A stretch of DNA of 64,000 bases from Alloalcanivorax gelatiniphagus (lineage in GTDB: Bacteria > Pseudomonadota > Gammaproteobacteria > Pseudomonadales > Alcanivoracaceae). The stretch lies in NCBI RefSeq assembly GCF_005938655.1, contig NZ_VCQT01000046.1, positions 124,001 to 188,000 on the forward strand, given 5' to 3'. The notes under the pieces were generated by a model. It was given only the letters and a program-made list of their open reading frames with translations, searched no databases and had not been told where the DNA came from. The stretch's first letter is position 1; each line of letters begins with the position of its first letter. Below, piece by piece: positions 25,324 through 34,805 of the stretch. The position numbers and the translations under genes are program-made.

Positions 25324-27996
25324 TCAGTGCGTCACCGGATAGGGTTTTTCCGGATCAATACCGTATTTCTTGATCGCCTCCTTGACGGTGGCGGCGTCCA
25401 GTTCGCCCTGGTCGCGCAGCGCGCTCAGTGCCGCCAGCACCACGAAGTGGCGGTCCACCTCGAAGAAGCTGCGCAGCTTGGCGCGGGAGTCGCTGCGGCC
25501 GTAACCGTCGGTGCCGAGCACGGTATAGGGTGCTTTCACCCAGGGACGGATCTGGTCGGCGTAGGCCTTGATGTAGTCGGTGGAGGCGATCACCGGTCCC
25601 TGGCGCTTGTCCAGGCACTGTTCCACCCAGGTGGGCGCCACTTTCAGGTCCGGCTTGAGCAGGCGGTCGCGGTCAGCGCGCAGCCCTTCCCGGCGCAGCT
25701 CGTTGAAGCTGGTCACGCTCCAGACATCGGCGGCCACGCCAAAGTCCTCGCGCAGCAGTTCGGCGGCCGCTTCCACTTCACGCAGAATGGTGCCGGAGCC
25801 CAGCAGTTGCACCCGCTTGGCTTTCTTGCCGCCCTTGCCCTTGCCTTCGCGCAGCAGATACATGCCCTTGCGGATGCCTTCCTCGGCCCCCTTGGGCATG
25901 GCGCCGTGCTGGTAGTTCTCGTTCATCAGGGTGAGGTAGTAGTACACATTCTCATGGTCCTGATACATGCGGCGCAGGCCATCGTGCAGGATCACCGCCA
26001 GCTCGTAGGCGTAGGTGGGATCGTAGCTGATGCAGTTGGGAATGGTGCTGGTGAGGATGTGGCTGTGGCCGTCCTGGTGCTGCAGGCCCTCGCCGTTGAG
26101 CGTGGTACGCCCGGCGGTGCCACCCAGCAGGAAGCCCCGGGCCTGGCTGTCGCCGGCGGCCCACCACAGGTCGCCGGTACGCTGCGGCCCGAACATGGAG
26201 TAGTAGATAAAGAACGGGATCAGCGTGAAGTCGTGCACGCTGTAGCTGGTGGCGGCGGCGATCCAGGCGCTCATGGCGCCGGCCTCGTTGATGCCTTCCT
26301 CCAGAATCTGGCCCTTCTTGTCTTCCCGGTAGAACATCATCTGGCCGGCGTCCTCGGGCTCGTATTGCTGGCCCTTGGAGGAGTAGATGCCCAGTTGCCG
26401 GAACATGCCCTCCATGCCGAAGGTGCGCGCCTCGTCGGGAACGATGGGCACCACCCGCTTGCCGATGTTCTTGTCCTTGATCAGGGCGCTGAGCATGCGC
26501 ACGAACGCCATGGTGGTGGACAGTTCCCGGTCGCCGCTGCCTTCCAGGAAGTTCTGGAACATATCCAGGCCCGGCATGGTCAGCGACTGGCTGGCCTCGC
26601 GCCGGCGCACCGGCATGTAACCGCCCAGCTTTTCGCGCTGCTCGTTCATGTAGCGCATTTCCGGGGAGTCGTCGCCGGGATGGTAGTAGGGGAAGTCCTT
26701 GAGCTGTTCGTCCTTGAGCGGAATGTCGAAGCGGTCGCGGAATTCCTTGAGGCTGTCCAGATCCATTTTCTTCATCTGGTGGGCCTTGTTGACCGCCTCG
26801 CCGGCGCCGGTGGCGTAGCCTTTCACGGTCTTCGCCAGGATCACCGTGGGCCGCCCTTCGGTGTTCACCGCCTCATGATAGGCCGCGTACACCTTGAACG
26901 GGTCGTGGCCGCCGCGGTTCAGGCGGTACACGTCCTCGTCGCTCATGTGCTCGACCATTTTCTTCAGCTCCGGGTATTTGCCGAAGAAATGCTCGCGGGT
27001 GTAGGCGCCGCCCTCTTTCTTATAGGCCTGGTATTCGCCATCCACCGCTTCTTCCATGCGGCGGCGCAGCAGACCTTCGCTGTCTTTCTCCAGCAGCGGG
27101 TCCCAGAGCCGGCCCCAGACCACCTTGATCACGTTCCAGCCGGCGCCACGGAACAGGCCTTCCAGTTCCTGGATGATCTTGCCGTTGCCGCGAACCGGGC
27201 CGTCCAGACGCTGCAGGTTACAGTTGACCACGAACACCAGATTGTCGAGCTGCTCGCGGCCGGCCATGGACAGCGCGCCCAGGGATTCCGGTTCGTCCAT
27301 TTCGCCGTCGCCGAGGAAGGCCCATACCTTGCGTTTGCGGTCGGGGATCAATTCCCGGTTCTGCAGGTACTTCATCACGTAGGCCTGGTAAATGGCCTGC
27401 ATCGGGCCGAGGCCCATGGACACCGTGGGGAACTGCCAGAAATCCGGCATCAGCCAGGGGTGCGGGTAGGAGGAAAGCCCCTTGCCGTCCACCTCGCGGC
27501 GGAAATTGTCCATCTGGTCTTCGCTGACGCGACCTTCCAGATAGGCCCGCGCGTAAATGCCCGGCGCGGAGTGCCCCTGGTAATAGACCAGGTCACCGGG
27601 ATTGTCGTCGTGGGGAGCGTGGAAGAAGTGGCTGAAGCCAATGTCGTAAAGGGTCGCCGAGGACGCGAAGCTGGCGATGTGGCCGCCCAGTTCGTCGTCG
27701 TTCATGTTGGCTTTGGCCACCATCGCCAGGGCGTTCCAGCGGATCAGGGAACGAATCCGGCGTTCCATGTAGATATCGCCGGGAATCGGCGCTTCGTCCT
27801 TGGGCGCGATGGTGTTCAGGTAGGGCGTATTGAGGTGGGCGCGGATGGCACCCTGCTCCTGGGCTTCATTGGTGAGGGTTTCCAGCAGCCAGACGGCGCG
27901 TTCCGGTCCCTCCCGCTCAAGCACCGATTCCAGCGCCTCAAGCCACTCCCGCGTTTCCGCCGGGTCCGAGTCATCGAAGAAACTTCTTTTTTGCAT
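25324..27996 (-). CDS. aceE: Pyruvate dehydrogenase E1, homodimeric type
   Basis: Thiamine-diphosphate-dependent decarboxylase of the pyruvate dehydrogenase complex. The 890-residue length is typical of the homodimeric enzyme. The ThDP/Mg site GDGEMDEPES...NLQRLDG is present, along with FFIYYSMFGPQRTGDLWWAAGDSQARGFLLG and the C-terminal transketolase-like domain ending DPEKPYPVTH. The start is ATG 27996, with AAGGA ten bases upstream. The longer in-frame extension back to 28125 lacks similarity. aceF follows directly. Confidence 0.96.
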   Translation of the reverse strand: MQKRSFFDDSDPAETREWLEALESVLEREGPERAVWLLETLTNEAQEQGAIRAHLNTPYLNTIAPKDEAPIPGDIYMERRIRSLIRWNALAMVAKANMNDDELGGHIASFASSATLYDIGFSHFFHAPHDDNPGDLVYYQGHSAPGIYARAYLEGRVSEDQMDNFRREVDGKGLSSYPHPWLMPDFWQFPTVSMGLGPMQAIYQAYVMKYLQNRELIPDRKRKVWAFLGDGEMDEPESLGALSMAGREQLDNLVFVVNCNLQRLDGPVRGNGKIIQELEGLFRGAGWNVIKVVWGRLWDPLLEKDSEGLLRRRMEEAVDGEYQAYKKEGGAYTREHFFGKYPELKKMVEHMSDEDVYRLNRGGHDPFKVYAAYHEAVNTEGRPTVILAKTVKGYATGAGEAVNKAHQMKKMDLDSLKEFRDRFDIPLKDEQLKDFPYYHPGDDSPEMRYMNEQREKLGGYMPVRRREASQSLTMPGLDMFQNFLEGSGDRELSTTMAFVRMLSALIKDKNIGKRVVPIVPDEARTFGMEGMFRQLGIYSSKGQQYEPEDAGQMMFYREDKKGQILEEGINEAGAMSAWIAAATSYSVHDFTLIPFFIYYSMFGPQRTGDLWWAAGDSQARGFLLGGTAGRTTLNGEGLQHQDGHSHILTSTIPNCISYDPTYAYELAVILHDGLRRMYQDHENVYYYLTLMNENYQHGAMPKGAEEGIRKGMYLLREGKGKGGKKAKRVQLLGSGTILREVEAAAELLREDFGVAADVWSVTSFNELRREGLRADRDRLLKPDLKVAPTWVEQCLDKRQGPVIASTDYIKAYADQIRPWVKAPYTVLGTDGYGRSDSRAKLRSFFEVDRHFVVLAALSALRDQGELDAATVKEAIKKYGIDPEKPYPVTH

Positions 27997-28171
27997 GGGC
28001 GTGCGTCCTTTATCGCGTTGCCAAGGCCGGCGCGGGATCACCACACCGGCAAGGATAAGGAAACGGCCTGGGTAAATAGACCGTCTCGGTATACTACCAG
28101 TTTGCGTGACTGCCCGGCCACGCACCGCCGGGCCGGAAATTGCAACAAGATCGCCGGCCCGATCCGCCGGC

Positions 28172-28996
28172 TCAGGTGGGCAGCAGCACCCACAGGGCGG
28201 CGAAGATCAGCCACACCGCCAGAGCCCGCAACAGCAGGCCCTGCAGGGCTTCCAGGCGGTCCACGCCATGCTGGAACGAGGGCTCCCGGGGTGCCGTTTC
28301 CCGGGCCAGGGCGGCGGCGGCCACCGCGCCGAGCAGCTCGTGGCCGTCATCGAGCCGCCACAGACGGCCGGCGGCGGCGCCGATCACGGCACCAAAGTGC
28401 CCCACCAGAGCCAGGGCCAGCACGGTCAGCCGCGCCGGTATCCAGCACAGCGCCGCGTCCAGGCTCCGCGCCCAGTCTCCGGCCTGGGGATCCCGGCGCA
28501 GCCAGGCCCGGTTGAGCACCAGCAGCACCACCGCGCCGAAGCCCAGCACCGACAGCCAGAACACCACCGCGAACAGCAGGGCCGCCTGCTCCAGCACCCG
28601 GGCACAAAGGCCGTCGAACCAATCCCCGTCGCAGGGGCCGGCGGGCTGGTCGAAGGACTCGGCGGCGCCCGTCGTGAGGCCCTCCTGATCCTGCATGCGG
28701 CCCTTGACCAGCAAGGTATCCAGGCGCCGGAATTCGCTGTGCACGCCCACCAGCCACAGCAACAGGGGCGTGCCCAACAGCAGCGTGGCCAGGCCACCAC
28801 CGACACCATGGAACCAGGCGAACAGCAGGGCCACCAGCAGCGCCGGCAGGGCCACCGCCAGCCACCAGCCGACCACGCCACCGGGGGCCAGGGCCGCCAG
28901 AAAACGGCGGTGACGATCATCACGGCTCAGCCAGGCGGGCCAGCCACCATCCCGGCGGCGCAGGGCCAGCGCCAGCAACAACACCAAGAGTTTCAT
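28172..28996 (-). CDS. ampE: AmpE-like inner-membrane protein
   Basis: A 274-residue integral membrane protein of the AmpE family, linked to beta-lactamase regulation and distantly related to CobD/CbiB. About four hydrophobic segments are seen (near 45-65, 65-85, 140-162 and 255-272). AmpE-like motifs are the conserved N-terminal KLLVLLLALALRR, the loop LDTLLVKGRMQDQEGL and the domain DWARSLDAALCWIPARLTVLALALVGHF. It lies downstream of ampD, separated by a REP pair. AmpE's molecular role remains poorly defined in general. Confidence 0.83.
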   Translation of the reverse strand: MKLLVLLLALALRRRDGGWPAWLSRDDRHRRFLAALAPGGVVGWWLAVALPALLVALLFAWFHGVGGGLATLLLGTPLLLWLVGVHSEFRRLDTLLVKGRMQDQEGLTTGAAESFDQPAGPCDGDWFDGLCARVLEQAALLFAVVFWLSVLGFGAVVLLVLNRAWLRRDPQAGDWARSLDAALCWIPARLTVLALALVGHFGAVIGAAAGRLWRLDDGHELLGAVAAAALARETAPREPSFQHGVDRLEALQGLLLRALAVWLIFAALWVLLPT

Positions 28997-29084
28997 TATC
29001 GCGGATCTCCGAACGGACCGTTTTCCGCATCATACGGCACCGGCCGGCGAGCCGCGATTGCCGCCACCGGGCGGCGGATGCAGT

Positions 29085-29147
29085 GTAGGAGCGGCTTCAG
29101 CCGCGATCCGGCGCCGCACGGTGTATCGCGGCTGAAGCCGCTCCTAC
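29085..29147. repeat. REPIN-like pair between ampD and ampE
   Basis: Units at 29085-29107 and 29125-29147 (GCGGCT flavour) face each other across 17 bp. The second provides the ampD TAG stop (29144-29146). Confidence 0.92.
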
Positions 29148-29683
29148 CTGGGCGACAGGCGGGTCCAGTCGAAGGCCGGGCCGGGGTCGGTTTTGCGGCC
29201 CGGGGCGATGTGTTCGTGGCCGGTGAGGGTATCCCGGGAGAGCCGGGGATAGTGGGCGATCAGGGTGCCCAGCAGCCCGTTCAGCCGGTGGTACTGGGCC
29301 TCTTCGTAGGGAATATGGTCGGCGCCCTCCAGCTCGATGCCCAGGGAGAAGTCGTTGCAGTTGTCCCGCCCGCGCCAGCGGGACACACCGGCGTGCCAGG
29401 CGCGCTGGTGGCAGGCCACGAACTGGACCAGCTCGCCGTCCCGGCGGATCAGAAAGTGGGACGACACCTTGAGGTCGCGGAGGGTCTGGAAATAGGGATC
29501 GGCGTCGCTATCCAGGCGGTTCTGGAAAAACGCCTCGATCCACGGCCCCCCGAACCGCTCCGGCGGCAGACTGATATTGTGGATCACCACCAGGGCGATA
29601 TCCTCCGGGTCCGGTCGCTCATTGAAATTCGGCGACGGCACCCGGCGCGCCTGGTCGATCCAGTGGTCGGTGAGGGTCAGCAT
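29144..29683 (-). CDS. ampD: 1,6-anhydro-N-acetylmuramyl-L-alanine amidase AmpD
   Basis: Cytoplasmic zinc amidase that removes the stem peptide from anhydro-muropeptides imported by AmpG. The 179-residue protein has amidase-2 motifs: the first zinc histidine in VIHNISLPP (H35), WHAGVSRWRGRDNCNDFSLGIELEG, and GHEHIAPGRKTDPGPAFDW with the second histidine and the zinc aspartate. The start is ATG 29683. The frame is open further upstream, but only because it translates a 7-bp tandem repeat. No Shine-Dalgarno is apparent. A 12-copy heptad array begins about 60 bp upstream, and the stop codon comes from a REP-like palindrome. Confidence 0.93.
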   Translation of the reverse strand: MLTLTDHWIDQARRVPSPNFNERPDPEDIALVVIHNISLPPERFGGPWIEAFFQNRLDSDADPYFQTLRDLKVSSHFLIRRDGELVQFVACHQRAWHAGVSRWRGRDNCNDFSLGIELEGADHIPYEEAQYHRLNGLLGTLIAHYPRLSRDTLTGHEHIAPGRKTDPGPAFDWTRLSPR

Positions 29684-29696
29684 GGGAGGTAGTTTC

Positions 29697-29946
29697 GGGT
29701 GGCAAGCGGCAAGCTGCAAGCGCCGGGCAGCCCCCGGCGCAGTTGAAAGTTGAAAGTTGAAAGTTGAAAGTTGAAAGTTGAAAGTTGAAAGTTGAAAGTT
29801 GAAAGTTGAAAGTTGAAAGTTGAAACGCGGCATGGGTTTGGTGGGGCGGCTAGGGTGTGCCCCGCGTTCACCGGGCTACAAGCTACAAGCAGACCTTCCG
29901 GGTCGGCTCTTTTAACTTTTAACTTTCAACTTTTTCAACTTTCAAC
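29697..29946. repeat. Heptad-repeat element between DUF1631 gene and ampD
   Basis: GGCAAGC-type heptads (about 29700-29720), a GC-rich stem, the perfect 12-copy array, a GC-rich core, CTACAAG heptads (29877-29890) and TTTCAAC/TTTTAAC units in opposite sense (29909-29946). The last unit supplies the stop codon of the DUF1631 gene. Confidence 0.85.
29742..29825 (+). repeat. Perfect (GTTGAAA)12 tandem array
   Basis: Twelve exact 7-bp units with no interruptions, about 60 bp upstream of the ampD start. A perfect array of this length implies recent expansion or ongoing slippage. Confidence 0.97.
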
Positions 29947-32236
29947 TATCGCCAACCGTTCCCTGATGCCGCCGCCGCAGGTCCCCGATCACCGCCTCCA
30001 GCGCCCGGTCGAACAAAGCGCCTTCCTCGATCAGGCGCACTTCGCCGCGTTCCAGGGCGGCGGCCAGGCCGGCGGCGGTGTATTCGCACAGTTTGATGCC
30101 ACGGCGGTTAATAAAGACCAGCTTGGCGCCGTCGCGGATATTGGCGGCCAGCTTGGCCCGGCGGGCTTCGTCGCCGTCACCCAGTTCCACCCACTGCCCG
30201 GGGCGCAGCGCCCGGGCCCGGACCACCTGTTCATGGTCGTCGGGCAGCTCCGGGGTTTCCGGAGGCGGCGTGCGCACCGTCTCCGGCACCGTGACCCGTT
30301 CGGTTTCCAGTCCTTCCAGCAGCGCATTGTGCACGCCGGCCAGGTCGTCCAGCAGGGCGCGGGCTTCCACCGGGTCGTACTCGATGCCGCGCAGGCCATG
30401 CTCCAGCGCCCGCCGCAGCTTCGGCGCCAGGTCGCCGAGCCGTTGCAGATCCGCCTGCCCCCGGTGGGGCAGCACGCTCCAGATCACCGCGTCCACCACC
30501 TTGGCCTGGCGGCGCCAGGCGTCGCTGTCCGGGCCCTCGCGCAACCAGGTCAGGTAAAGCACCTGCTGCCAGCCCTGGCGCAGCAACCGCACCACCACGT
30601 CGGGTACCGAGCGGCCGTCCAGCCGGCCGGCCAACAGGGTCTGCACCGCCGCGCCGGCCTGCTCGGCCAGCGCCTTGCCCTCTTCCGCCTCGCGGACCCG
30701 TTCGGCCACCCGCTCGGCGCGGTCGTGCTGGGCGCGGAAGTAAGCGTCGAACTGGTCGAGCAAATCGCGGAACAGGCCGGCGTCTTCGTCGTAATCGTCG
30801 ATGATGGCGTGCACTGACCGGTGGATGTGCTGATACAGCTCATCGTCGCGGCCCTGCTGGGGGTCCCACTGGCTGCCCGCCCGGGCCAGGGTGTTGAGCA
30901 GCAGCCGGGCTTCGTGTTCCTCGTTGCTGAAAAAGGTCTTGTCGGCGATGGCGACCTTGAGCAGCGGAATCTGCAGGCGGCCGATCAGGGCCTTGATCTC
31001 CGACGGCAGGCCGTCGTCGTCGAGAATGAAATCGAACAGCATGGACACCAGGTTGATGACATCGTCATCCGCCTGTTCCAGGGCGTGGATGGCCTCGCCG
31101 TGCTCGCCGTCCAGCAGCTCGCTGAGTTCACCCTTGAGGTCACGGTCAACCGGCGGCGCCCCTTCCAGCGCCTGCTCCAGCCGCTGCAGCCGGGTCAGCA
31201 GGCCAAACAGGTCCTGGCTGCTGACCGCTTCCACATGGGCGTCGCCGGCCAGCGGCGCGCCGTTGAAATACGCCACCCCATTCTGCAGCACGGCCATGCC
31301 GGAGGCCGGCGGCGGGCCCGCCGGGGCGCTGATACCGGCCGGCGCGCCGGGGACCGGCCCCAGACCGCGCAGGGTGGTGAGCAGCTCCTGCAGCAGGCCG
31401 AACATCTGGTCGTCACCGGCCGGCGCCCCGCCGGCGGCGGAGCCTGGCGCCGCCGTGGAGGTGTCGGCGCCGGGCTGGCCCTGGGCCGGGGTCCGTCCGC
31501 CGGCGCCGGAGGGCGCCGGACGGGTGCCGGTGGGCAGCGGCGCGCTCTTCATGGTCGGCAGCACCCCGGCGTCGGCCATCAGGCGATTGGACTCGGTCAC
31601 CAGGGCACAGGCCTCATCCATCACCACCCGCTCGAACAGCTTGATCACGATCAGGCGGGCGCGGATATCCAGGGACAGCCGCTCCAGACCGGCGGCGAAG
31701 CAGACCGCCAGGTTGCGCGGCTCCAGCGGGTTGTTCTTTTCGGTAATGCGGCGCTGCCCCTCGAACAGGTATTCCACCCGGTGGCGGAAAGCGCCCAGGG
31801 CGTCCTCGCAGCCGTTGCGGGCGCGGCGGCCCAGGTTGTCCAGGGCCACCGAGATTTCCAGCTCGTCGTGCTGGACCAGGGACAGGTTCTCCACGTCCAC
31901 CGGGTCGCTGACCCGGGGCCCGGATTCCGGGTTCTGCCCGGTGGCCTGAAACAGATCGATCAGGGCGCGGCGGAAACCGGCTTCAATGCCGGTGCGCTGA
32001 ATGCGCAGCTCTCGCATGGCATCGAAATAGCGATCCCGCTCACTGTCGGTTTCTTTCTCCGCCAGGCCGAAAAGGGTGTCATCGGCGCCATCCAGCATGT
32101 CCGACAACATCACGCCGCAGCGTTGAACCACATGGTCCCGCACCCCTTCCAGGGGACGGGGCAAATCGCGGACAGGGCGCGCCTGTTCGGCGCGCTTGCC
32201 GCCTTCCACCGGTTTTAATCGCGTTACCTTGGCCAT
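29942..32236 (-). CDS. DUF1631 family protein
   Basis: A 764-residue cytoplasmic protein of the DUF1631 family, function unknown. The N-terminal half is helical (RDHVVQRCGVMLSDMLDGADDTLFGLAEKETDSE). A Pro/Gly/Ala-rich linker spans about 225-300. The conserved C-terminal half includes DFILDDDGLPSEIKALIGRLQIPLLKVAIADKTFFSNEEHEARLLLNTLA and a late small domain that looks PilZ-like (RALRPGQWVELGDGDEARRAKLAANIRDGAKLVFINRRGIKLCEYT). That last reading is tentative. It is found near ampD and nadC in Pseudomonas as well. The TGA stop overlaps a heptad-repeat unit. Confidence 0.82.
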   Translation of the reverse strand: MAKVTRLKPVEGGKRAEQARPVRDLPRPLEGVRDHVVQRCGVMLSDMLDGADDTLFGLAEKETDSERDRYFDAMRELRIQRTGIEAGFRRALIDLFQATGQNPESGPRVSDPVDVENLSLVQHDELEISVALDNLGRRARNGCEDALGAFRHRVEYLFEGQRRITEKNNPLEPRNLAVCFAAGLERLSLDIRARLIVIKLFERVVMDEACALVTESNRLMADAGVLPTMKSAPLPTGTRPAPSGAGGRTPAQGQPGADTSTAAPGSAAGGAPAGDDQMFGLLQELLTTLRGLGPVPGAPAGISAPAGPPPASGMAVLQNGVAYFNGAPLAGDAHVEAVSSQDLFGLLTRLQRLEQALEGAPPVDRDLKGELSELLDGEHGEAIHALEQADDDVINLVSMLFDFILDDDGLPSEIKALIGRLQIPLLKVAIADKTFFSNEEHEARLLLNTLARAGSQWDPQQGRDDELYQHIHRSVHAIIDDYDEDAGLFRDLLDQFDAYFRAQHDRAERVAERVREAEEGKALAEQAGAAVQTLLAGRLDGRSVPDVVVRLLRQGWQQVLYLTWLREGPDSDAWRRQAKVVDAVIWSVLPHRGQADLQRLGDLAPKLRRALEHGLRGIEYDPVEARALLDDLAGVHNALLEGLETERVTVPETVRTPPPETPELPDDHEQVVRARALRPGQWVELGDGDEARRAKLAANIRDGAKLVFINRRGIKLCEYTAAGLAAALERGEVRLIEEGALFDRALEAVIGDLRRRHQGTVGDS

Positions 32237-32544
32237 GGGTCAGGTCTTCCTTCGCGCGTGGCGATGGTCGTGGCGGAGAGGGAGAAAGGATGGCACGGGG
32301 ACCCGGGGGTGCCCGTCGTCGTCGCTAACGTATCGCTCAAACCTTCCTCACACGGATAGCACGGTAGCACGCCGTCCGCATCGGTATATTGAACCAGTTT
32401 GCACCTTCACCCTTTTATCTGATGATTGCGGCGCCGCTTTCACCCGGCGGCGGATTTACCTACTCTTGGGTCCGTCGCCGCGCAGCCGATGGGCGCCGGC
32501 GCCATCCCATAATAATGCCCACCAGTATCGGGGAAGGTCCACCC
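32237..32544. other. Divergent intergenic region, DUF1631 gene / symporter
   Basis: About 308 bp between divergent genes. It must hold both promoters, but no convincing -35/-10 pair, REP unit or heptad array stands out. A short GGCGCC-rich palindrome lies near 32497-32510. Confidence 0.5.
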
Positions 32545-33879
32545 ATGAGCGAACTGATCACCACCCTGAAGGCCATCAGCGAAGTGCTATGGGGTTGGCC
32601 GGCGCTGATTCTGATCGCCGGCACCGGCATCTATCTGACCCTGCGCCTGGCGTTTCTGCCGCTGCGGCGGCTGGGCTTCGGCTTCCGGCAGATCTTCGCG
32701 CCATCCACCGGCGAGGGCACCATCGCCGCCGGCGCTGCCCTGGCCACTTCGCTGTCGGCCACCATCGGCACCGGCAACATTGTCGGCGTGGCCACCGCCA
32801 TCCACTCCGGCGGCCCCGGGGCACTGGTATGGATGTGGCTGATCGCCCTGGTGGGCATGGCCACCAAATACGCCGAAGCGGTACTGGCGGTGCACTACCG
32901 GGAGAAGGACAAACGTGGCCAGTATGTGGGCGGCCCGATGTACTACATCCGCAACGGCCTGGGCCAGAACTGGGCCTGGCTGGCGCTGATCTTCGCGTTT
33001 TTCGGCATGTTCGCCGGGTTCGGCATCGGCAATACGGTGCAGGCCAATTCCGTGGCCCACGGCCTGAGCAGCAGCTTCGGCGTGCCCACCTGGGTGACCG
33101 GCCTGGTTCTGGCGGTGCTGGTGGCCCTGGTGGTGCTGGGCGGGGTCAAGCGGATCGCCCGGGTGGCCACCTTTATCGTTCCGTTCATGGCCCTGGCCTA
33201 CCTGTTGGCCGGCCTGGTGGTGCTCGCCGACCACGCCGCCCAGCTGCCGGCGGCCCTGGCCCTGTGTTTCAACGACGCCTTCACCGGCACCGCCGCCGCC
33301 GGTGGCTTCGCCGGCGCCGCCGTCAAGGAGGCGATCCGGTTCGGCATGGCCCGTGGCATTTTCTCCAACGAGGCCGGCCTGGGCAGCGCGCCCATCGCCC
33401 ATGCCTCCGCCAATACCGACCACCCCGCCCGCCAGGGCAGCATCGCCATGCTGGGCACTTTTATCGATACCATCGTGGTATGCTCCGTCACCGGTCTGGC
33501 GATCATCGCCTCCGGCGCCTGGACCAGCGGTGAAAAGGGCGCGCCCCTGTCCACCCTGGCGTTCTCCAGCACCTTCGGCGATTTCGGTGACGTGGTGGTG
33601 GTCTGCGGCCTGGCGGTGTTCGCCTTCACCACCCTGCTGGGTTGGAGCCTGTACAGCGAACGCTGCACCCAGTATCTGTTTGGCGAGCGGGCGGTGACGC
33701 CGTTCCGCGTGATCTGGGTACTGATGGTGCCGGTGGGCGCCGTGGTCGGCCTGGACCTGGTGTGGGCACTGGCCGACATCATGAACGTTCTGATGGCCGT
33801 CCCCAACCTGATCGCCCTGTTATTGTTGGCACCCGTGGTGGTGCGCCTGAGCAAAGAGTTTTTTGAACGACATGAGTGA
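32545..33879 (+). CDS. Sodium:alanine/glycine symporter (AGCS family)
   Basis: Inner-membrane amino-acid carrier coupled to sodium, 444 residues with about 10-11 transmembrane segments. AGCS hallmarks are ATSLSATIGTGNIVGVATAI, VWMWLIALVGMATKYAEAVLAVHYRE, GGPMYYIRNGL and GMARGIFSNEAGLGSAPIAHA. The start is ATG 32545 with GGAAGG upstream, and the in-frame ORF extension to 32389 is not family-like. The last eight bases overlap nadC, so the two are translated as a unit. Confidence 0.93.
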   Translation: MSELITTLKAISEVLWGWPALILIAGTGIYLTLRLAFLPLRRLGFGFRQIFAPSTGEGTIAAGAALATSLSATIGTGNIVGVATAIHSGGPGALVWMWLIALVGMATKYAEAVLAVHYREKDKRGQYVGGPMYYIRNGLGQNWAWLALIFAFFGMFAGFGIGNTVQANSVAHGLSSSFGVPTWVTGLVLAVLVALVVLGGVKRIARVATFIVPFMALAYLLAGLVVLADHAAQLPAALALCFNDAFTGTAAAGGFAGAAVKEAIRFGMARGIFSNEAGLGSAPIAHASANTDHPARQGSIAMLGTFIDTIVVCSVTGLAIIASGAWTSGEKGAPLSTLAFSSTFGDFGDVVVVCGLAVFAFTTLLGWSLYSERCTQYLFGERAVTPFRVIWVLMVPVGAVVGLDLVWALADIMNVLMAVPNLIALLLLAPVVVRLSKEFFERHE

Positions 33880-34759
33880 TACCGCCCCCCAGCCCGAGAC
33901 AACGCGGACCGGCATTCCGCTGCCCGAGTACGCTCGGCGCCATCTGCAACGCACCGTGGCGTTCGCCATCGAGGAAGACCTGGGCGACGGTGACCTCACC
34001 GCCGGCCTGATCCCCGAACACGGCACCGCCACCGCCAGCATTCTCACCCGCGAACCGGCGGTGCTGTGCGGCAGCGCCTGGGCCGAGGAAGTGTTCCGCC
34101 AGCTCGGCGGCGTCACCCTGGAATGGCACGCCCACGACGGCGACCTGCTGGAGGCCGGCACCACCTTCTGCACCCTGCGCGGCAATACCCGGCGCATTCT
34201 CACCGGTGAACGCATCGCCCTGAACTTCCTGCAGACCCTGATGGCCATCGCCACCACCGCCCGCCGCTACGCGGACGCCGTGGCCGGCACTCGGGTGACC
34301 ATCCTGGACACCCGCAAGACCCTGCCGGGCCTGCGCGATGCGCAGAAATACGCGGTGCTGTGCGGCGGCTGCCAGAATCACCGCCTGGGCCTGTACGACG
34401 CCTTCCTGATCAAGGAAAACCACATCACCGCCTGCGGCTCTATCACCGCGGCGATCCGCGCCGCCCGCGAACAGGGCCCGGGCAAGAAGATCATCGTGGA
34501 AGTGGAAAATCTGGACGAGCTGCGCGAGGCCGCCGCCCTGGAACCGGACCAGATCATGCTCGATAACTTCAGCCCGGCGATGATCGCCGAGGCCATGGAT
34601 CTGGCCCCGCAAAGCGCCCTGGAGGTATCCGGTAACCGCACCCTGGAGGACGCCGTCGCCCTGCCCGGCCAGCGCGACCTTTACCTGTCCTCCGGCGCCC
34701 TGACCAAGAACGTGCAGGCGGTGGACCTGTCGCTGCGGCTGGTCGCCCCACCACTTTGA
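33872..34759 (+). CDS. nadC: Nicotinate-nucleotide pyrophosphorylase (quinolinate PRTase)
   Basis: Converts quinolinate and PRPP to nicotinate mononucleotide in de novo NAD synthesis. The 295-residue protein shows EDLGDGDLTAGLIP near the start, the active-site region ERIALNFLQTLMAIATTARRYADAV and DTRKTLPGLRDAQKYAVLCGGCQNHR. IKENHITACGSI and the VEVENLDEL-IMLDNF barrel strands are also present. ATG 33872 overlaps the symporter stop by eight bases. A TTG nine bases upstream is an unlikely alternative. Confidence 0.95.
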   Translation: MSDTAPQPETTRTGIPLPEYARRHLQRTVAFAIEEDLGDGDLTAGLIPEHGTATASILTREPAVLCGSAWAEEVFRQLGGVTLEWHAHDGDLLEAGTTFCTLRGNTRRILTGERIALNFLQTLMAIATTARRYADAVAGTRVTILDTRKTLPGLRDAQKYAVLCGGCQNHRLGLYDAFLIKENHITACGSITAAIRAAREQGPGKKIIVEVENLDELREAAALEPDQIMLDNFSPAMIAEAMDLAPQSALEVSGNRTLEDAVALPGQRDLYLSSGALTKNVQAVDLSLRLVAPPL

Positions 34760-34805
34760 CGGGCAAGCAACGACGGGTAGTATCAGAATCTCGACTTGCC
34801 TCCCG

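Noticed and set aside
28080-28110. Possible PdhR-type operator upstream of aceE
   Set aside because: A GGT...ACC pair exists, but its spacing is wrong for the known PdhR box and the flanks do not match.
25327-28515. A 1062-residue plus-strand open frame opposite aceE
   Set aside because: It is low-complexity His/Gly/Val-rich translation of the complement of a GC-rich gene, while aceE on the minus strand has clear motifs. Similar shadows opposite groEL, secA, murC and others were dropped for the same reason.
29683-29833. N-terminal extension of ampD with FNFQLST repeats
   Set aside because: It is merely the translation of the 7-bp tandem array, with no ribosome site and no similarity to AmpD proteins.
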